From NCBI GenBank assembly GCA_018240595.1, contig JAFEFL010000027.1, positions 165,043 through 229,042 on the forward strand: 64,000 bases of DNA. The letters run 5' to 3'. The first letter of the stretch is position 1, and each line of letters starts with the position of its first letter. This document shows positions 50,731 to 59,427 of this stretch, piece after piece. The notes beneath the pieces were generated by a model that made no database searches, was not told the DNA's origin, and saw only the letters and a program-made list of their open reading frames with translations. The DNA comes from Pseudomonadota bacterium. Lineage in GTDB: Bacteria; Pseudomonadota; Alphaproteobacteria; Rhizobiales; Xanthobacteraceae. A program made the translations under genes and the position numbers.

Positions 50731-51176
50731 TTCGGACACTCGCCGATGCGCCGCGACTCGATGGTCAGCACCGAGACGCGCTCGCGGCCCGGCGTCGATA
50801 CCGTCGTCGTCATGGTGGCGGTGAAATGCTGCGCGCTGTCGAAGACGTAGCGGCCGGTCTGCTCGGCGGCGACGGCGCCGGTGCAGGCAATGCGCCAGCT
50901 CGTGCCATCGGGCTGGGCCTGCCAGTCGGCAAGCTTGCAGGTCATGCCGTTGCGGCTGTTGGCAACGGGCACGGCGTCACGCGAGCCGAAACTCTTGGCC
51001 TGCTCGGCGGTAATGCAGCGCTGCTTGGCGGGATCGGATTTGCCGACGCCGCCGCGCTCGTGTTTGGTGATGACTTCCCACAATCCGGGCTGCGGGCGGT
51101 CCGCGGCGCGCGCGGCGCCAACGATCGCCAAAGCCATCGCCAGTCCGAGAGCCAGACAGCCGCTTGTCGCCTTCAT
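50727..51176 (-). CDS. DUF3617 family exported protein
   Basis: This is a 149-residue periplasmic protein with a signal peptide (about 1-25, CLALGLAMALAIVGAARAAD). The DUF3617 domain starts RPQPGLWEVITKHERGG and includes KQRCITAEQAKSF, NGMTCKLADW, and a final strand VSTPGRERVSVLTIESRRIGECP. Function is unknown; members are often found with secreted proteins. It is the first gene of a minus-strand pair, with the split exported gene downstream by ATGA coupling. The Met giving the signal peptide was chosen over upstream in-frame codons. Confidence 0.86.
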   Translation of the reverse strand: MKATSGCLALGLAMALAIVGAARAADRPQPGLWEVITKHERGGVGKSDPAKQRCITAEQAKSFGSRDAVPVANSRNGMTCKLADWQAQPDGTSWRIACTGAVAAEQTGRYVFDSAQHFTATMTTTVSTPGRERVSVLTIESRRIGECPK

Positions 51177-51342
51177 CGCGCCCGCCTTCGATCGCCGATG
51201 TCGCGGCCGTGACAGGCGGCATTGGCGCACGCGCACGGTCGGGATGCCGCAACGCTAGCGGGCCAGCGAAGGCGCGCGTTGATCTAAAGCAACGCTTGCC
51301 ACGCCGGTATGCCGTTCGGCGCGCGCGGTATCGGAGCGACGG
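51177..51342. other. Intergenic space with an FNR-like half-conserved site
   Basis: TTGATCTAAAGCAA (about 51279-51292) resembles the FNR/FixK pattern TTGA-N6-TCAA with one mismatch, about 105 bp upstream of the DUF3617 start. This is a weak candidate only. No gene is visible here. Confidence 0.3.
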
Positions 51343-51759
51343 CTAGCCGCGTTCGAGATACCTGAGGAATTTGCGCAGCAGCGGCTTCATCTTTTCCAGC
51401 TCGTTGCGATGCGCCAGCGACAAAGCCGCGAGCAGCTTTTCGGCCTTCGGCGTCAGCACCAGAAACACCTGGCGGCGATCGGTCTCGCCGGTCTGCCGCT
51501 TCACCATGCCGCCCGCCGCCAGGCGGTCGATCAGACCGACAGTGCTGTGGTGCTTGATGCCGAGCCGCTCCGACAACTGGCCGGTGGCGACGTTGCCGCC
51601 GGGAAAGCCCTTGATCGCCAGCAGCGCCTGGTGCTGCTGCGGCGTCAGCCCGGCCTCGACGGCGGCCGCCTCGCTGAAAGTGAGGAAGCGCCGCAATTGA
51701 TAGCGGAACTCCGCCAGTTGCTCGTAATCGTGCTCGGTCAGCCGGCTGCGTTTAGCCAT
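51343..51759 (-). CDS. MarR-family transcriptional regulator
   Basis: This is a 138-residue winged-helix repressor. The DNA-binding part is at about 45-105 (LLAIKGFPGGNVATGQLSERLGIKHHSTVGLIDRLAAGGMVKRQTGETDRRQVFLVLTPKA gives the domain in outline). It includes the conserved DRR wing and flanking dimerisation helices. It is divergent from the ClC channel gene, and a perfect 19-bp palindrome lies between them. Control of itself and possibly the channel is likely. Effector unknown. Confidence 0.93.
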   Translation of the reverse strand: MAKRSRLTEHDYEQLAEFRYQLRRFLTFSEAAAVEAGLTPQQHQALLAIKGFPGGNVATGQLSERLGIKHHSTVGLIDRLAAGGMVKRQTGETDRRQVFLVLTPKAEKLLAALSLAHRNELEKMKPLLRKFLRYLERG

Positions 51760-51801
51760 GTTTCACGGTCCCGCCAGCCCGCCCGGGCCGGCTGTTGCAT
51801 T

Positions 51802-51820
51802 TATATCGTACTACGATATA
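51802..51820. promoter_or_regulatory. Perfect 19-bp palindrome, putative MarR operator
   Basis: TATATCGTACTACGATATA is a perfect palindrome around a central C, in the 110-bp space between marR (minus) and the ClC gene (plus). The AT-rich symmetric sequence is typical of MarR-family operators and would serve both divergent promoters. Confidence 0.75.
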
Positions 51821-51869
51821 TCCCGGTATTGCGGTAAATCGCCGCCCCCACCACCGGTTCATAGCGCCC

Positions 51870-53735
51870 ATGCCCATGTCCTCCGCCCCGGACGTCCCGC
51901 CGCTCGTTCACCATAAAGACCACGCCCCGCACGGTTCGGCGGCCGACCGGCTGCGCGATTTCAGCGCCGACTGGCGTCTCCTGATCCTGATCGCCATGGC
52001 GCCGGTGATCGGCACCGTCGGCGCCGCCGCGGCCTGGATTCTACTGCATCTCATCGCGCTGTTCACCAACATCGCCTATTACGGCCGCTTCAGCGCCGCG
52101 CCGGTGACGATCGAGGGCCATTCGCTCGGCCTCGTCGCCGTGCTCATCCCGGTCGCCGGCTGCCTGATCATCGGTCTCATGGCGCGCTACGGCTCTGAGA
52201 AGATCCGCGGCCACGGCATTCCCGAAGCGATGGAGGCGATCCTCATCGGCCGCAGCCGCATCGCCGCCAAGGTCGCGGTGCTCAAGCCGATTTCGTCGGC
52301 AGTATCGATCGGCACCGGCGGCCCGTTCGGCGCCGAAGGTCCGATCATCATGACCGGCGGCGCCTTCGGCTCGCTGTTCGCGCAGTTCTTCAGCCTGTCG
52401 AACGCCGAGCGCAAGACCTTGCTGGTCGCCGGCGCGGCGGCGGGCATGGCCGCGACTTTCGGCACGCCGATCGCGGCGATGCTGCTCGCCGTCGAACTGC
52501 TGCTGTTCGAATGGAAGCCGCGCAGCTTCGTGCCGGTCGCCATCGCGGCGGTCGTCGCCGCGGCGTGGCGGCCCTATCTGCTGCAGGCCGGCATCCTGTT
52601 TCCGATGACGTCGAGCGCGGCCTTGCCGCCGCTCGGATTGCTGTTCGCCGCAGGCTTAGGTGTCGTCGCCGGCCTCGGCTCCGGGCTGCTGACGCAGATG
52701 GTCTATGCCAGCGAAGACCTGTTCGGCCGTCTGCCGATGCACTGGATGTGGTGGCCGATGATCGGCGGTCTCGTCGTCGGCCTCGGCGGCCTGATCGAAC
52801 CGCACGCGCTCGGCGTCGGCTACGAGAACATCGCCGCGCTTCTCAACGGCGACATGGCGACGGCGGCGATCCTGCGTCTCGTCATCGTCAAGGCCGTCAT
52901 CTGGGCGGTCGCGCTCGGCTCCGGCACATCGGGCGGCGTACTGGCGCCGCTGCTGATCATCGGCGGCGCCCTCGGCGCGCTGTTCGGCACGCTGCTGCCG
53001 GTCGGCGATCCCGGCCTGTGGGCACTCGCCGGCATGGCGGCGATGATGGGCGGCACGATGCGCTCGCCGCTCACCGCCATCATCTTCGCGCTGGAGCTGA
53101 CCCACAATCTCGGCGCGCTCGTGCCGCTCACCGTCGCCTGCGTGATCGCGCATACGACGACGGTGTTGCTGCTGCGCCGCTCGATCCTCACCGAGAAAGT
53201 GGCGCGCCGCGGCCATCACGTCACGCGCGAGTATGTCATCGATCCGTTCGAGACCTTGCGCGTCGCCGACATCATGGCCAAACCGGTCGATACGCTGCCG
53301 GCAACGATGCCGATCGAGGATGCCGTCGCCTTCTTCACGGCCGACACGCCGCGGCACAAGAGCTATCCGGTGATCGAGCAGGACGGCCGCATGGTCGGCA
53401 TGGTGGCGCGCGCCGACGTGCTGCGCTGGCGCATGCAGGGCTGGAACGAAGGCGCCAGCCTCGGCGAGGCCACGGCCGAGCACGAGATCGTCATCGGCTT
53501 CGATGACGAACTGGTCGGCGCGCTCGCCGACCGCATGGCGGCGGAGGACGCCAGCCGCGTGCCGATCCTGCGCCGCAACGACCGCAAGCTGGTTGGGCTG
53601 GTGGCGCGGCGCGATTTGCTGCGCGTGCGCGCCCACGCGCGCCGCCACGAGATCGAGCGCACCGCGCTGCTGCGCTTGCGGCCGAGCGCGCCGCAAGTCA
53701 CCGACGTGAAAGGCGCCGAAACGAAAGGCGCCTAG
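51870..53735 (+). CDS. ClC-family chloride channel/antiporter with CBS domains
   Basis: This is a 621-residue protein with about 12 membrane helices (residues 35-445) and a C-terminal pair of CBS domains (about 480-600: VADIMAKPVDTLPATMPIEDAVAFF... and VPILRRNDRKLVGLVARRDLL). Selectivity-filter motifs are GHGIP (114-118), GPFGAEGP with the gating glutamate E156 (usual form GREGP, here Ala for Arg), and GTSGGVLAP (usual GGIFAP). Whether it is a channel or a Cl-/H+ exchanger cannot be decided. It is divergent from MarR; its stop shares CTAG with the next gene's stop. The start ATG at 51870 has a weak ribosome site. Confidence 0.92.
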   Translation: MPMSSAPDVPPLVHHKDHAPHGSAADRLRDFSADWRLLILIAMAPVIGTVGAAAAWILLHLIALFTNIAYYGRFSAAPVTIEGHSLGLVAVLIPVAGCLIIGLMARYGSEKIRGHGIPEAMEAILIGRSRIAAKVAVLKPISSAVSIGTGGPFGAEGPIIMTGGAFGSLFAQFFSLSNAERKTLLVAGAAAGMAATFGTPIAAMLLAVELLLFEWKPRSFVPVAIAAVVAAAWRPYLLQAGILFPMTSSAALPPLGLLFAAGLGVVAGLGSGLLTQMVYASEDLFGRLPMHWMWWPMIGGLVVGLGGLIEPHALGVGYENIAALLNGDMATAAILRLVIVKAVIWAVALGSGTSGGVLAPLLIIGGALGALFGTLLPVGDPGLWALAGMAAMMGGTMRSPLTAIIFALELTHNLGALVPLTVACVIAHTTTVLLLRRSILTEKVARRGHHVTREYVIDPFETLRVADIMAKPVDTLPATMPIEDAVAFFTADTPRHKSYPVIEQDGRMVGMVARADVLRWRMQGWNEGASLGEATAEHEIVIGFDDELVGALADRMAAEDASRVPILRRNDRKLVGLVARRDLLRVRAHARRHEIERTALLRLRPSAPQVTDVKGAETKGA

Positions 53736-55522
53736 AACGCCTCCGCCGGCAATTCCATCGTCGACGCCGCGCCGGCCTGGATGCGGGCGAGCCGCGTCGC
53801 GGTTTCCGGCATCATGCGCTCCATGAAGAAGCGCGCGGTGACGAGCTTGGCGTTGAAGCGCGCGGCATCGCCGCCGCTTTTCAATCTGGCGTTGGCGGCC
53901 TCGGCGATCTGGCACCACATATAGCCGAGGGCGACGAGACCGAAGAGATGCATGTAGTCGGTGGCGCCGGCGCCGGCATTGTCCGGCTTGGCCATCGCAT
54001 TCTGCATGAACCACATTGATGCCTGCTGCAGGTGGCCGGCGCCCTGCCCGAGCGCGGCGACCAGCGGCTTCATGGTCTCGTCCGCGCCCTTGTCCTTCAC
54101 ATAGGCGCCGACCTCGCCGAGGAACGCCATCAGCGCGCGGCCGCCGTCCTTGCCGAGTTTGCGGCCGACGAGATCCATCGCCTGCACGCCATTGGCGCCT
54201 TCGTAGATCATGGCGATGCGCGCATCGCGCACGAACTGCTCCATGCCGTGCTCGGCGATATAGCCGTGGCCGCCATACATCTGCTGCGCCGACACGGTGT
54301 TGGCGAAGCCCTGATCGGTGAGCACACCCTTGATCACCGGCGTCATCAGGCCGAGCGCGTCGTCGGCGGCCTGCCGCTCCTTGGCGTCGCCCGAGCGATG
54401 CGCGACGTCGCTCTTGAGTCCGGCCCAGATCACCAGCGCGCGCGCCGCTTCGTTGAAGGCGCGCATCGTCATCAAGGTGCGGCGCACGTCGGGATGGACG
54501 ATGATCGGATCGGCCGGCTTGTCGGGAAATTTCGTGCCGGTGATGGCGCGGCCTTGCAGACGCTCGCGCGCGTAGATCGCGGCGTTCTGATAGGCGACCT
54601 CGGACAAAGCGAGGCCCTGAATGCCGACGCCGAGGCGCGCTTCGTTCATCATCACGAACATGGCGTTGAGGCCGCGGTTTTCCTCGCCGACCAGCCAGCC
54701 CGTGGCGCTGTCGTAATTCATGACGCAGGTCGAATTGCCGTGGATGCCCATCTTCTCTTCGAGCGAACCGCACGACACGCCGTTGCGCTCGCCGAGCGAG
54801 CCGTCGTCCTTGACCATGAACTTCGGCACCACGAACAGCGAAATGCCCTTGGTGCCGGCCGGCGCGCCCTCGATGCGGGCCAGCACGAGATGAATGATGT
54901 TCTGCGACAGGTCGTGCTCGCCGGCCGAGATGAAGATCTTGGTGCCGCTGATCTTGTAGGAGCCGTCGGCCTGCTTCACCGCCTTGGCGCGTAAGAGGCC
55001 GAGATCGGTGCCGCAATGCGGCTCGGTCAGGTTCATGGTGCCGGTCCAGACACCCTCGATCATCTTCGGCAGATATTTCTGCTTGATGGCGTCGCTGGCG
55101 TGCACGATCAGCGCGGCGATGGCGCCCTGCGTCAGGCCCGGATACATGGCGAAGGCCATGTTGGCCGAGCAGAAATATTCGTTGACGATTTCGGTCAGCG
55201 TCGACGGCAGGCCCTGCCCGCCATATTCCTGCGGCGCCGAGATGCCGATCCAGCCGCCCTCGACGATCTGCCTGAAGGCGTCCTTGAAACCGGTCGGCGT
55301 CGTCACGCTGCCGTCCGCGGCGCGCTTGCAGCCTTCCTTGTCGCCGACGCGGTTGAGCGGCGTCAGCACGTCCTCGGACAGCTTGGCGGCCTCGGTGAGG
55401 ATGGCCTCGACCACGTCGGGCGAGGCGTCGGAGAAGCCCGGCAGGTTGCCGTAGCGCTCGACATGGAAGACGTCGTTGAGCAGGAACAGCGCGTCATCGA
55501 CGGGCGCTTTATAGGTCGGCAT
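53732..55522 (-). CDS. Acyl-CoA dehydrogenase with C-terminal extension (DmdC-like)
   Basis: This 596-residue protein belongs to the long acyl-CoA dehydrogenase branch that includes DmdC (3-methylmercaptopropionyl-CoA dehydrogenase). Blocks are the N-terminal YKAPVDDALFLLNDVFHVERY, WIGISAPQEYGGQGLP, MNLTEPHCGTDLGLLRAKA (FAD site), GMEQFVRDARIAMIYEGANGVQAMDLVGRKL with the catalytic Glu in YEG, and an extra C-terminal domain (about 470-596). The ATG at 55522 has GGGGAG upstream. It probably handles a short or substituted acyl-CoA. It is convergent and overlaps the ClC gene by 4 bases. Confidence 0.93.
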   Translation of the reverse strand: MPTYKAPVDDALFLLNDVFHVERYGNLPGFSDASPDVVEAILTEAAKLSEDVLTPLNRVGDKEGCKRAADGSVTTPTGFKDAFRQIVEGGWIGISAPQEYGGQGLPSTLTEIVNEYFCSANMAFAMYPGLTQGAIAALIVHASDAIKQKYLPKMIEGVWTGTMNLTEPHCGTDLGLLRAKAVKQADGSYKISGTKIFISAGEHDLSQNIIHLVLARIEGAPAGTKGISLFVVPKFMVKDDGSLGERNGVSCGSLEEKMGIHGNSTCVMNYDSATGWLVGEENRGLNAMFVMMNEARLGVGIQGLALSEVAYQNAAIYARERLQGRAITGTKFPDKPADPIIVHPDVRRTLMTMRAFNEAARALVIWAGLKSDVAHRSGDAKERQAADDALGLMTPVIKGVLTDQGFANTVSAQQMYGGHGYIAEHGMEQFVRDARIAMIYEGANGVQAMDLVGRKLGKDGGRALMAFLGEVGAYVKDKGADETMKPLVAALGQGAGHLQQASMWFMQNAMAKPDNAGAGATDYMHLFGLVALGYMWCQIAEAANARLKSGGDAARFNAKLVTARFFMERMMPETATRLARIQAGAASTMELPAEAF

Positions 55523-55876
55523 CGATTTTCTCTCCCCGGCGGGCGACCGTCGGCGTGGGACGCCTTGTCTCGGTCGGCTCGTTAAGACCCCCAAGCGGTC
55601 TGAAAAGTTCCCCAAAGCAGCTAATCGTCCGCGCCGGCCCTGCCAAGGCGGCGGGGCGGCTGCGGGCGACATTCTAGCGGTTCCGTTTTACGGGCGCCTT
55701 AAAGACCGGGCCCCCGCCCAATTCTTACCGAAACTCCGGCACTTCGCCCGGTTGTTAACCGGCTGTTTACCGTGAGCGGCAAAAAGTCGCCGGGTGGCCG
55801 AAGCCGGCGCGGCCGGCTTTCCGGAGAGTCGAGCACGCAAGGCTCTTTGCGCCTCCACCTCGACGTTGGGTGAAGA
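55523..55876. other. Divergent intergenic region upstream of the PodJ-like gene
   Basis: These 354 bp lie between the DmdC-like gene (minus) and the PodJ-like gene (plus). TTAA-N7-TTTA (55755-55769) is one base from the CtrA consensus TTAA-N7-TTAA, and it overlaps a CCGGTT-GTT-AACCGG inverted repeat (about 55748-55762). No gene or other clear feature is seen. Confidence 0.45.
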
Positions 55877-58800
55877 ATGAAATTTGGTGTCCCGTGGAGT
55901 GTCAAAGGCATACGGCCCGAAGCCCGCGAGACTGCCAAGGAAGCGGCTCGCCGGTCCGGCATGCCTTTGGGCGAGTGGCTCAACTCCGTCATTCTTCAGC
56001 AGGCCGCCGACCTCGACGATGACGAGGACAGCTACGGCCACGACATGTCCTCCGTTCATGAACGGCTGGACGACATCACCCGCCGCCTCGACCAGTTCTC
56101 CCGCAAGGGCCCCGAAGCCTATGCGCCGCGCCGCCAGCGCGAGGCCCAAAGCCAGCCCAATCCCGGCAACGACCAGCTCGCGCAACTGATTTCGCGGCTC
56201 GATCAGCGCATCGAGCAGCTCGCCGCCCTGCCGCGCATGATGGCGCCCTACGCGCCGCCGCTGCCGCAACAGCCGCAGCAACCGGCCTGGGCGCCGCCGG
56301 CCATGCCAACCGCCGCCCCGGCGATGCGCCCGCCGATGGCGCCGCCCGCGGCTCCGGCCGTGCCGTTCGGCCTCGACCGCGCGGTCGCCGAAATTGCCGC
56401 CCGCCAGCGCAGCCTCAACGGCACCCCGGCCCAGGCCCAGCCCGCTTTCCAGCCCGCGCCGCAGCCGCCGCTGCCGCAGGCGGTGACGACCCCGGCCTAT
56501 TTGCCGCAGCCGGTGCCGGCGCAGGACCTGTCCGGTCTCGAAGACCGGCTGCGCCAGATCACCGACCAGATCGAAACCCTGCGCAAGCCGGGCGTCGAGG
56601 ACGCCATCAATGCGCTGCGCGCCGAGCTGTCCGACATCAACCGGGCGCTCAACGACGCCATGCCGCGCCAGGCGATCGACGCCATCGAGCGGCAGATCCA
56701 GGGCCTGACCCAGCGCATCGCCGAGGGCCGCCAGAACGGCGGCGATCACGGCGCGCTGTCCGGCATCGAGCACGGCCTTGCCGAAGTCCGCGACGTGCTG
56801 CGCGGCCTGACGCCGGCGGAGAACCTGGTCGGCTTCAACGACGCGGTCGAGGGTCTGGCGCACAAGATCGATATGATCGTGGCGCGCCGCGATCCGGAGA
56901 CGCTCGGCCAGCTCGAGCACGCCATCACCACCTTGCGCGAAATGGCCGAGCACGTCGCCTCCAACGAGGCGGTCGGCCGGCTTGCCGCGCAGGTCGCCGA
57001 ACTGGGCGACAAGGTCGATCACTTCGCCATGGGCGGCGCCAGCGACGCGCTCAACAATCTCGAACACCGCATCAGCGCGCTGTCCGACGCGCTGGCGGCG
57101 CGCTCGCAGAACGGCGCCATCGTGCCGCCGCGGCTGGAAGCGCTGGTCGAATCGCTCACCGACAAGATCGAGCAGATCCAGCAGACGCGCGGCGACAATG
57201 TCGGCGTCGGCCATCTCGAGGATCAGATCGTGGCGCTGGTGCAGCGCCTCGATGCTTCCGACTCGCGCCTCGGCCATCTCGAAGCCATCGAGCGCGGTCT
57301 CGGCGATCTGCTCGTCCATATTCAGGAACTGCGCTCGAGCAAGGCAGCGGGCGGCGCGCGCGACGATGCTTCGCCGGCGGTGTCCGACCTGCAGCAGCAG
57401 CTCGCGCGGACGCAGTCGGCGCTCGACGCCATGCACGGCACGCTCGGCATCGTCGTCGATCGCCTCGCCACCATCGAAAAGGGCGTGGTGCGCGGCGAGC
57501 GCCCCGCCGCCTATGACGACGCCCTCGAACTGACCGAGCCGGTGGGGCGGATTGCCGCCCGCACCGTCATCGACGAACCCGCCGCGCCGATGCCGCCGGC
57601 GCCGCGCGAAATGCACGCGCCGCTGCCGAACGGACCGGCCGCCAGGCCGCAAATCCAGCCCTCGCCCGAACTGGCCGCCGCGCTGGCACCGCAGCCGGCG
57701 CCGCCGCGTCCCGCGCCGCAGCCGCAAGCGCCGCAGCAGCAGCCGCAGCAGGCCCGCCGTCTGCCGCCGGCGCCGCGCCTGCCGATCAATCCCGAACTGC
57801 CGCCCGACCAGCCGCTCGAACCCGGCAGCGTGCCGCCGCGCTTCGGCAATCCGGGCGCGCGCATTGCCGCCTCCGAAGCCGCACTCGGCGGCGTCGGCCC
57901 GAAAGGCGACGACGGCCCGACCGGCAAATCCGGCTTCATCGCCGCGGCGCGCCGCGCCGCGCAGGCCGCGATGGAAACCGCCAAGCCACGCGCACCGCGC
58001 GCCGACGAGATCGAGGCTTTGACCGAGGCCGACGAGCGGTCGTCGCTGCGCGCTTCCATCTTCAAGAAGATCAAGCAGGTGCTGATCGCGGCGAGCCTCG
58101 TCGCCATCGTCATCGGCGGCATTCAGTTCGCCAGCAACTTCTTCCACCTCGGCGGTCCGGGTTCGCGCAATGCGCAGGAACCGCAAGTCGAGACGCCGAA
58201 AGCGCCCGCCGACAATGCCGCGCCGGCACCGCAGTCGTCGATCGAGGACCCGCTCGTCACTCATTCGGTGATCGCGCCCGCGCGCTCGCTCGACATGCCA
58301 GGCTACATGATGGGCACGCCGCAGGGCGCGTCCGGTCCGATCCGCAACGTCACGCCGGGCTACGTGCCGCCCCGCGACGATGCATCGTCGCTGCTCAGCG
58401 CGCCGGCGCTCAATCCGCCGGCTCCCGCGACGGTGCCGAGTCAGGACATCACCGGCAGCATCCCGGCCGCACCGAAGGCCAAGCCCGCGGCGCCGCAGGC
58501 CGATGGCGGTCTCCCGACCTCGATCGGCAGCGACAAGCTGCGCGAAGCCGCCGCCGCCGGCGACGCCGGCGCCGCTTTCGAGATCGCCCAGCGCTTTGCC
58601 GAAGGCCGCGGCGTCGCCGCCAGCGCCGAGGAAGCCGCGCGCTGGTACGAACGTGCCGCCGGCAAGGGTCTCGCCGTCGCGCAGTTCCGTTACGCCAGCA
58701 TGCTGGAAAAGGGCCAGGGCGTGAAAAAGAACCTCGCCCAGGCGCGCAAGTTCTACGTCGCCGCCGCCGGCAAAGGCCACGCCAAGGCGATGCACAATCT

Positions 58801-59257
58801 CGCGGTGCTCTACGCCGAAGGCATCGAAGGCAAGCCGGACTACGCCACCGCAGCGCAGTGGTTCCGCAAGGCCGCCGATCACGGCGTCGCCGACAGCCAG
58901 TACAATCTCGGTGTGCTGTGCGCCCGCGGCCTCGGCGTCGAAAAGAACCTCACCGAAGCCTATCAGTGGTTCTCGCTGGCCGCCGCCCAGGGCGACCAGG
59001 AAGCCGGCCGCAAGCGCGACGAACTCGCCAGCCGTCTCGAGCCTGACGAACTCACGGCCGCGCAGAACGCCGTGAAGACTTTCAGGGCGCAGGAACAGCC
59101 GGCCGCAGCGACCGCCGTGCCGGTGCCGCGCGGCGGCTGGGATGCTACCGGCAATGCCGAGCCGACGGCGCCGAAGGGCCACGTCCGGCCACGCGCCGCG
59201 CCGCAGGCCGTGACCGCCAATCCGCCGCTCAATATCGGCGCGATGGCGCGGCGTTAA
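55877..59257 (+). CDS. PodJ-like polar localisation/SEL1-repeat membrane protein
   Basis: This is an 1126-residue protein. The N-terminus MKFGVPWSVKGIRPEARETAKEAARRSGMPLGEWLN (landmark only) is the conserved start of the alphaproteobacterial PodJ/SEL1 family. Then come long coiled-coil segments (about 45-85 and 215-545) interrupted by Pro/Ala/Gln-rich linkers (about 120-215 and 570-680). One membrane helix is at about 733-753 (VLIAASLVAIVIGGIQF), followed by a periplasmic Pro-rich stretch and four or so SEL1 repeats (about 885-1065: FEIAQRFAEGRGV, YASMLEKGQGV, LAVLYAEGI, LGVLCARGLGV). In Caulobacter PodJ organises a cell pole; a similar scaffold role is inferred. A CtrA-like site lies upstream. 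Confidence 0.88.
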   Translation: MKFGVPWSVKGIRPEARETAKEAARRSGMPLGEWLNSVILQQAADLDDDEDSYGHDMSSVHERLDDITRRLDQFSRKGPEAYAPRRQREAQSQPNPGNDQLAQLISRLDQRIEQLAALPRMMAPYAPPLPQQPQQPAWAPPAMPTAAPAMRPPMAPPAAPAVPFGLDRAVAEIAARQRSLNGTPAQAQPAFQPAPQPPLPQAVTTPAYLPQPVPAQDLSGLEDRLRQITDQIETLRKPGVEDAINALRAELSDINRALNDAMPRQAIDAIERQIQGLTQRIAEGRQNGGDHGALSGIEHGLAEVRDVLRGLTPAENLVGFNDAVEGLAHKIDMIVARRDPETLGQLEHAITTLREMAEHVASNEAVGRLAAQVAELGDKVDHFAMGGASDALNNLEHRISALSDALAARSQNGAIVPPRLEALVESLTDKIEQIQQTRGDNVGVGHLEDQIVALVQRLDASDSRLGHLEAIERGLGDLLVHIQELRSSKAAGGARDDASPAVSDLQQQLARTQSALDAMHGTLGIVVDRLATIEKGVVRGERPAAYDDALELTEPVGRIAARTVIDEPAAPMPPAPREMHAPLPNGPAARPQIQPSPELAAALAPQPAPPRPAPQPQAPQQQPQQARRLPPAPRLPINPELPPDQPLEPGSVPPRFGNPGARIAASEAALGGVGPKGDDGPTGKSGFIAAARRAAQAAMETAKPRAPRADEIEALTEADERSSLRASIFKKIKQVLIAASLVAIVIGGIQFASNFFHLGGPGSRNAQEPQVETPKAPADNAAPAPQSSIEDPLVTHSVIAPARSLDMPGYMMGTPQGASGPIRNVTPGYVPPRDDASSLLSAPALNPPAPATVPSQDITGSIPAAPKAKPAAPQADGGLPTSIGSDKLREAAAAGDAGAAFEIAQRFAEGRGVAASAEEAARWYERAAGKGLAVAQFRYASMLEKGQGVKKNLAQARKFYVAAAGKGHAKAMHNLAVLYAEGIEGKPDYATAAQWFRKAADHGVADSQYNLGVLCARGLGVEKNLTEAYQWFSLAAAQGDQEAGRKRDELASRLEPDELTAAQNAVKTFRAQEQPAAATAVPVPRGGWDATGNAEPTAPKGHVRPRAAPQAVTANPPLNIGAMARR

Positions 59258-59427
59258 GTTTAAGCCAGCGAAAGCAGGCCCGCGGCACCCGTCAGGGGTG
59301 TTCAACCGCGACGAATCGCGCGAAGACGTGAGGGCGTCATTGAAGGTCGCCAGGATCGGCTCGAGCCTGTAGCGTGAGGACGAAACGGGCCTTCAAGACC
59401 TACGCCTCGAACGCCGGATGAAGTCGC

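Noticed and set aside
55688..59305. A 1205-codon open frame on the minus strand opposite the PodJ-like gene
   Set aside because: Its composition is the Arg/Gly/Leu-rich type produced by reading a GC-rich gene backwards. The plus-strand protein has clear PodJ/SEL1 domains, a membrane helix and a sensible start.
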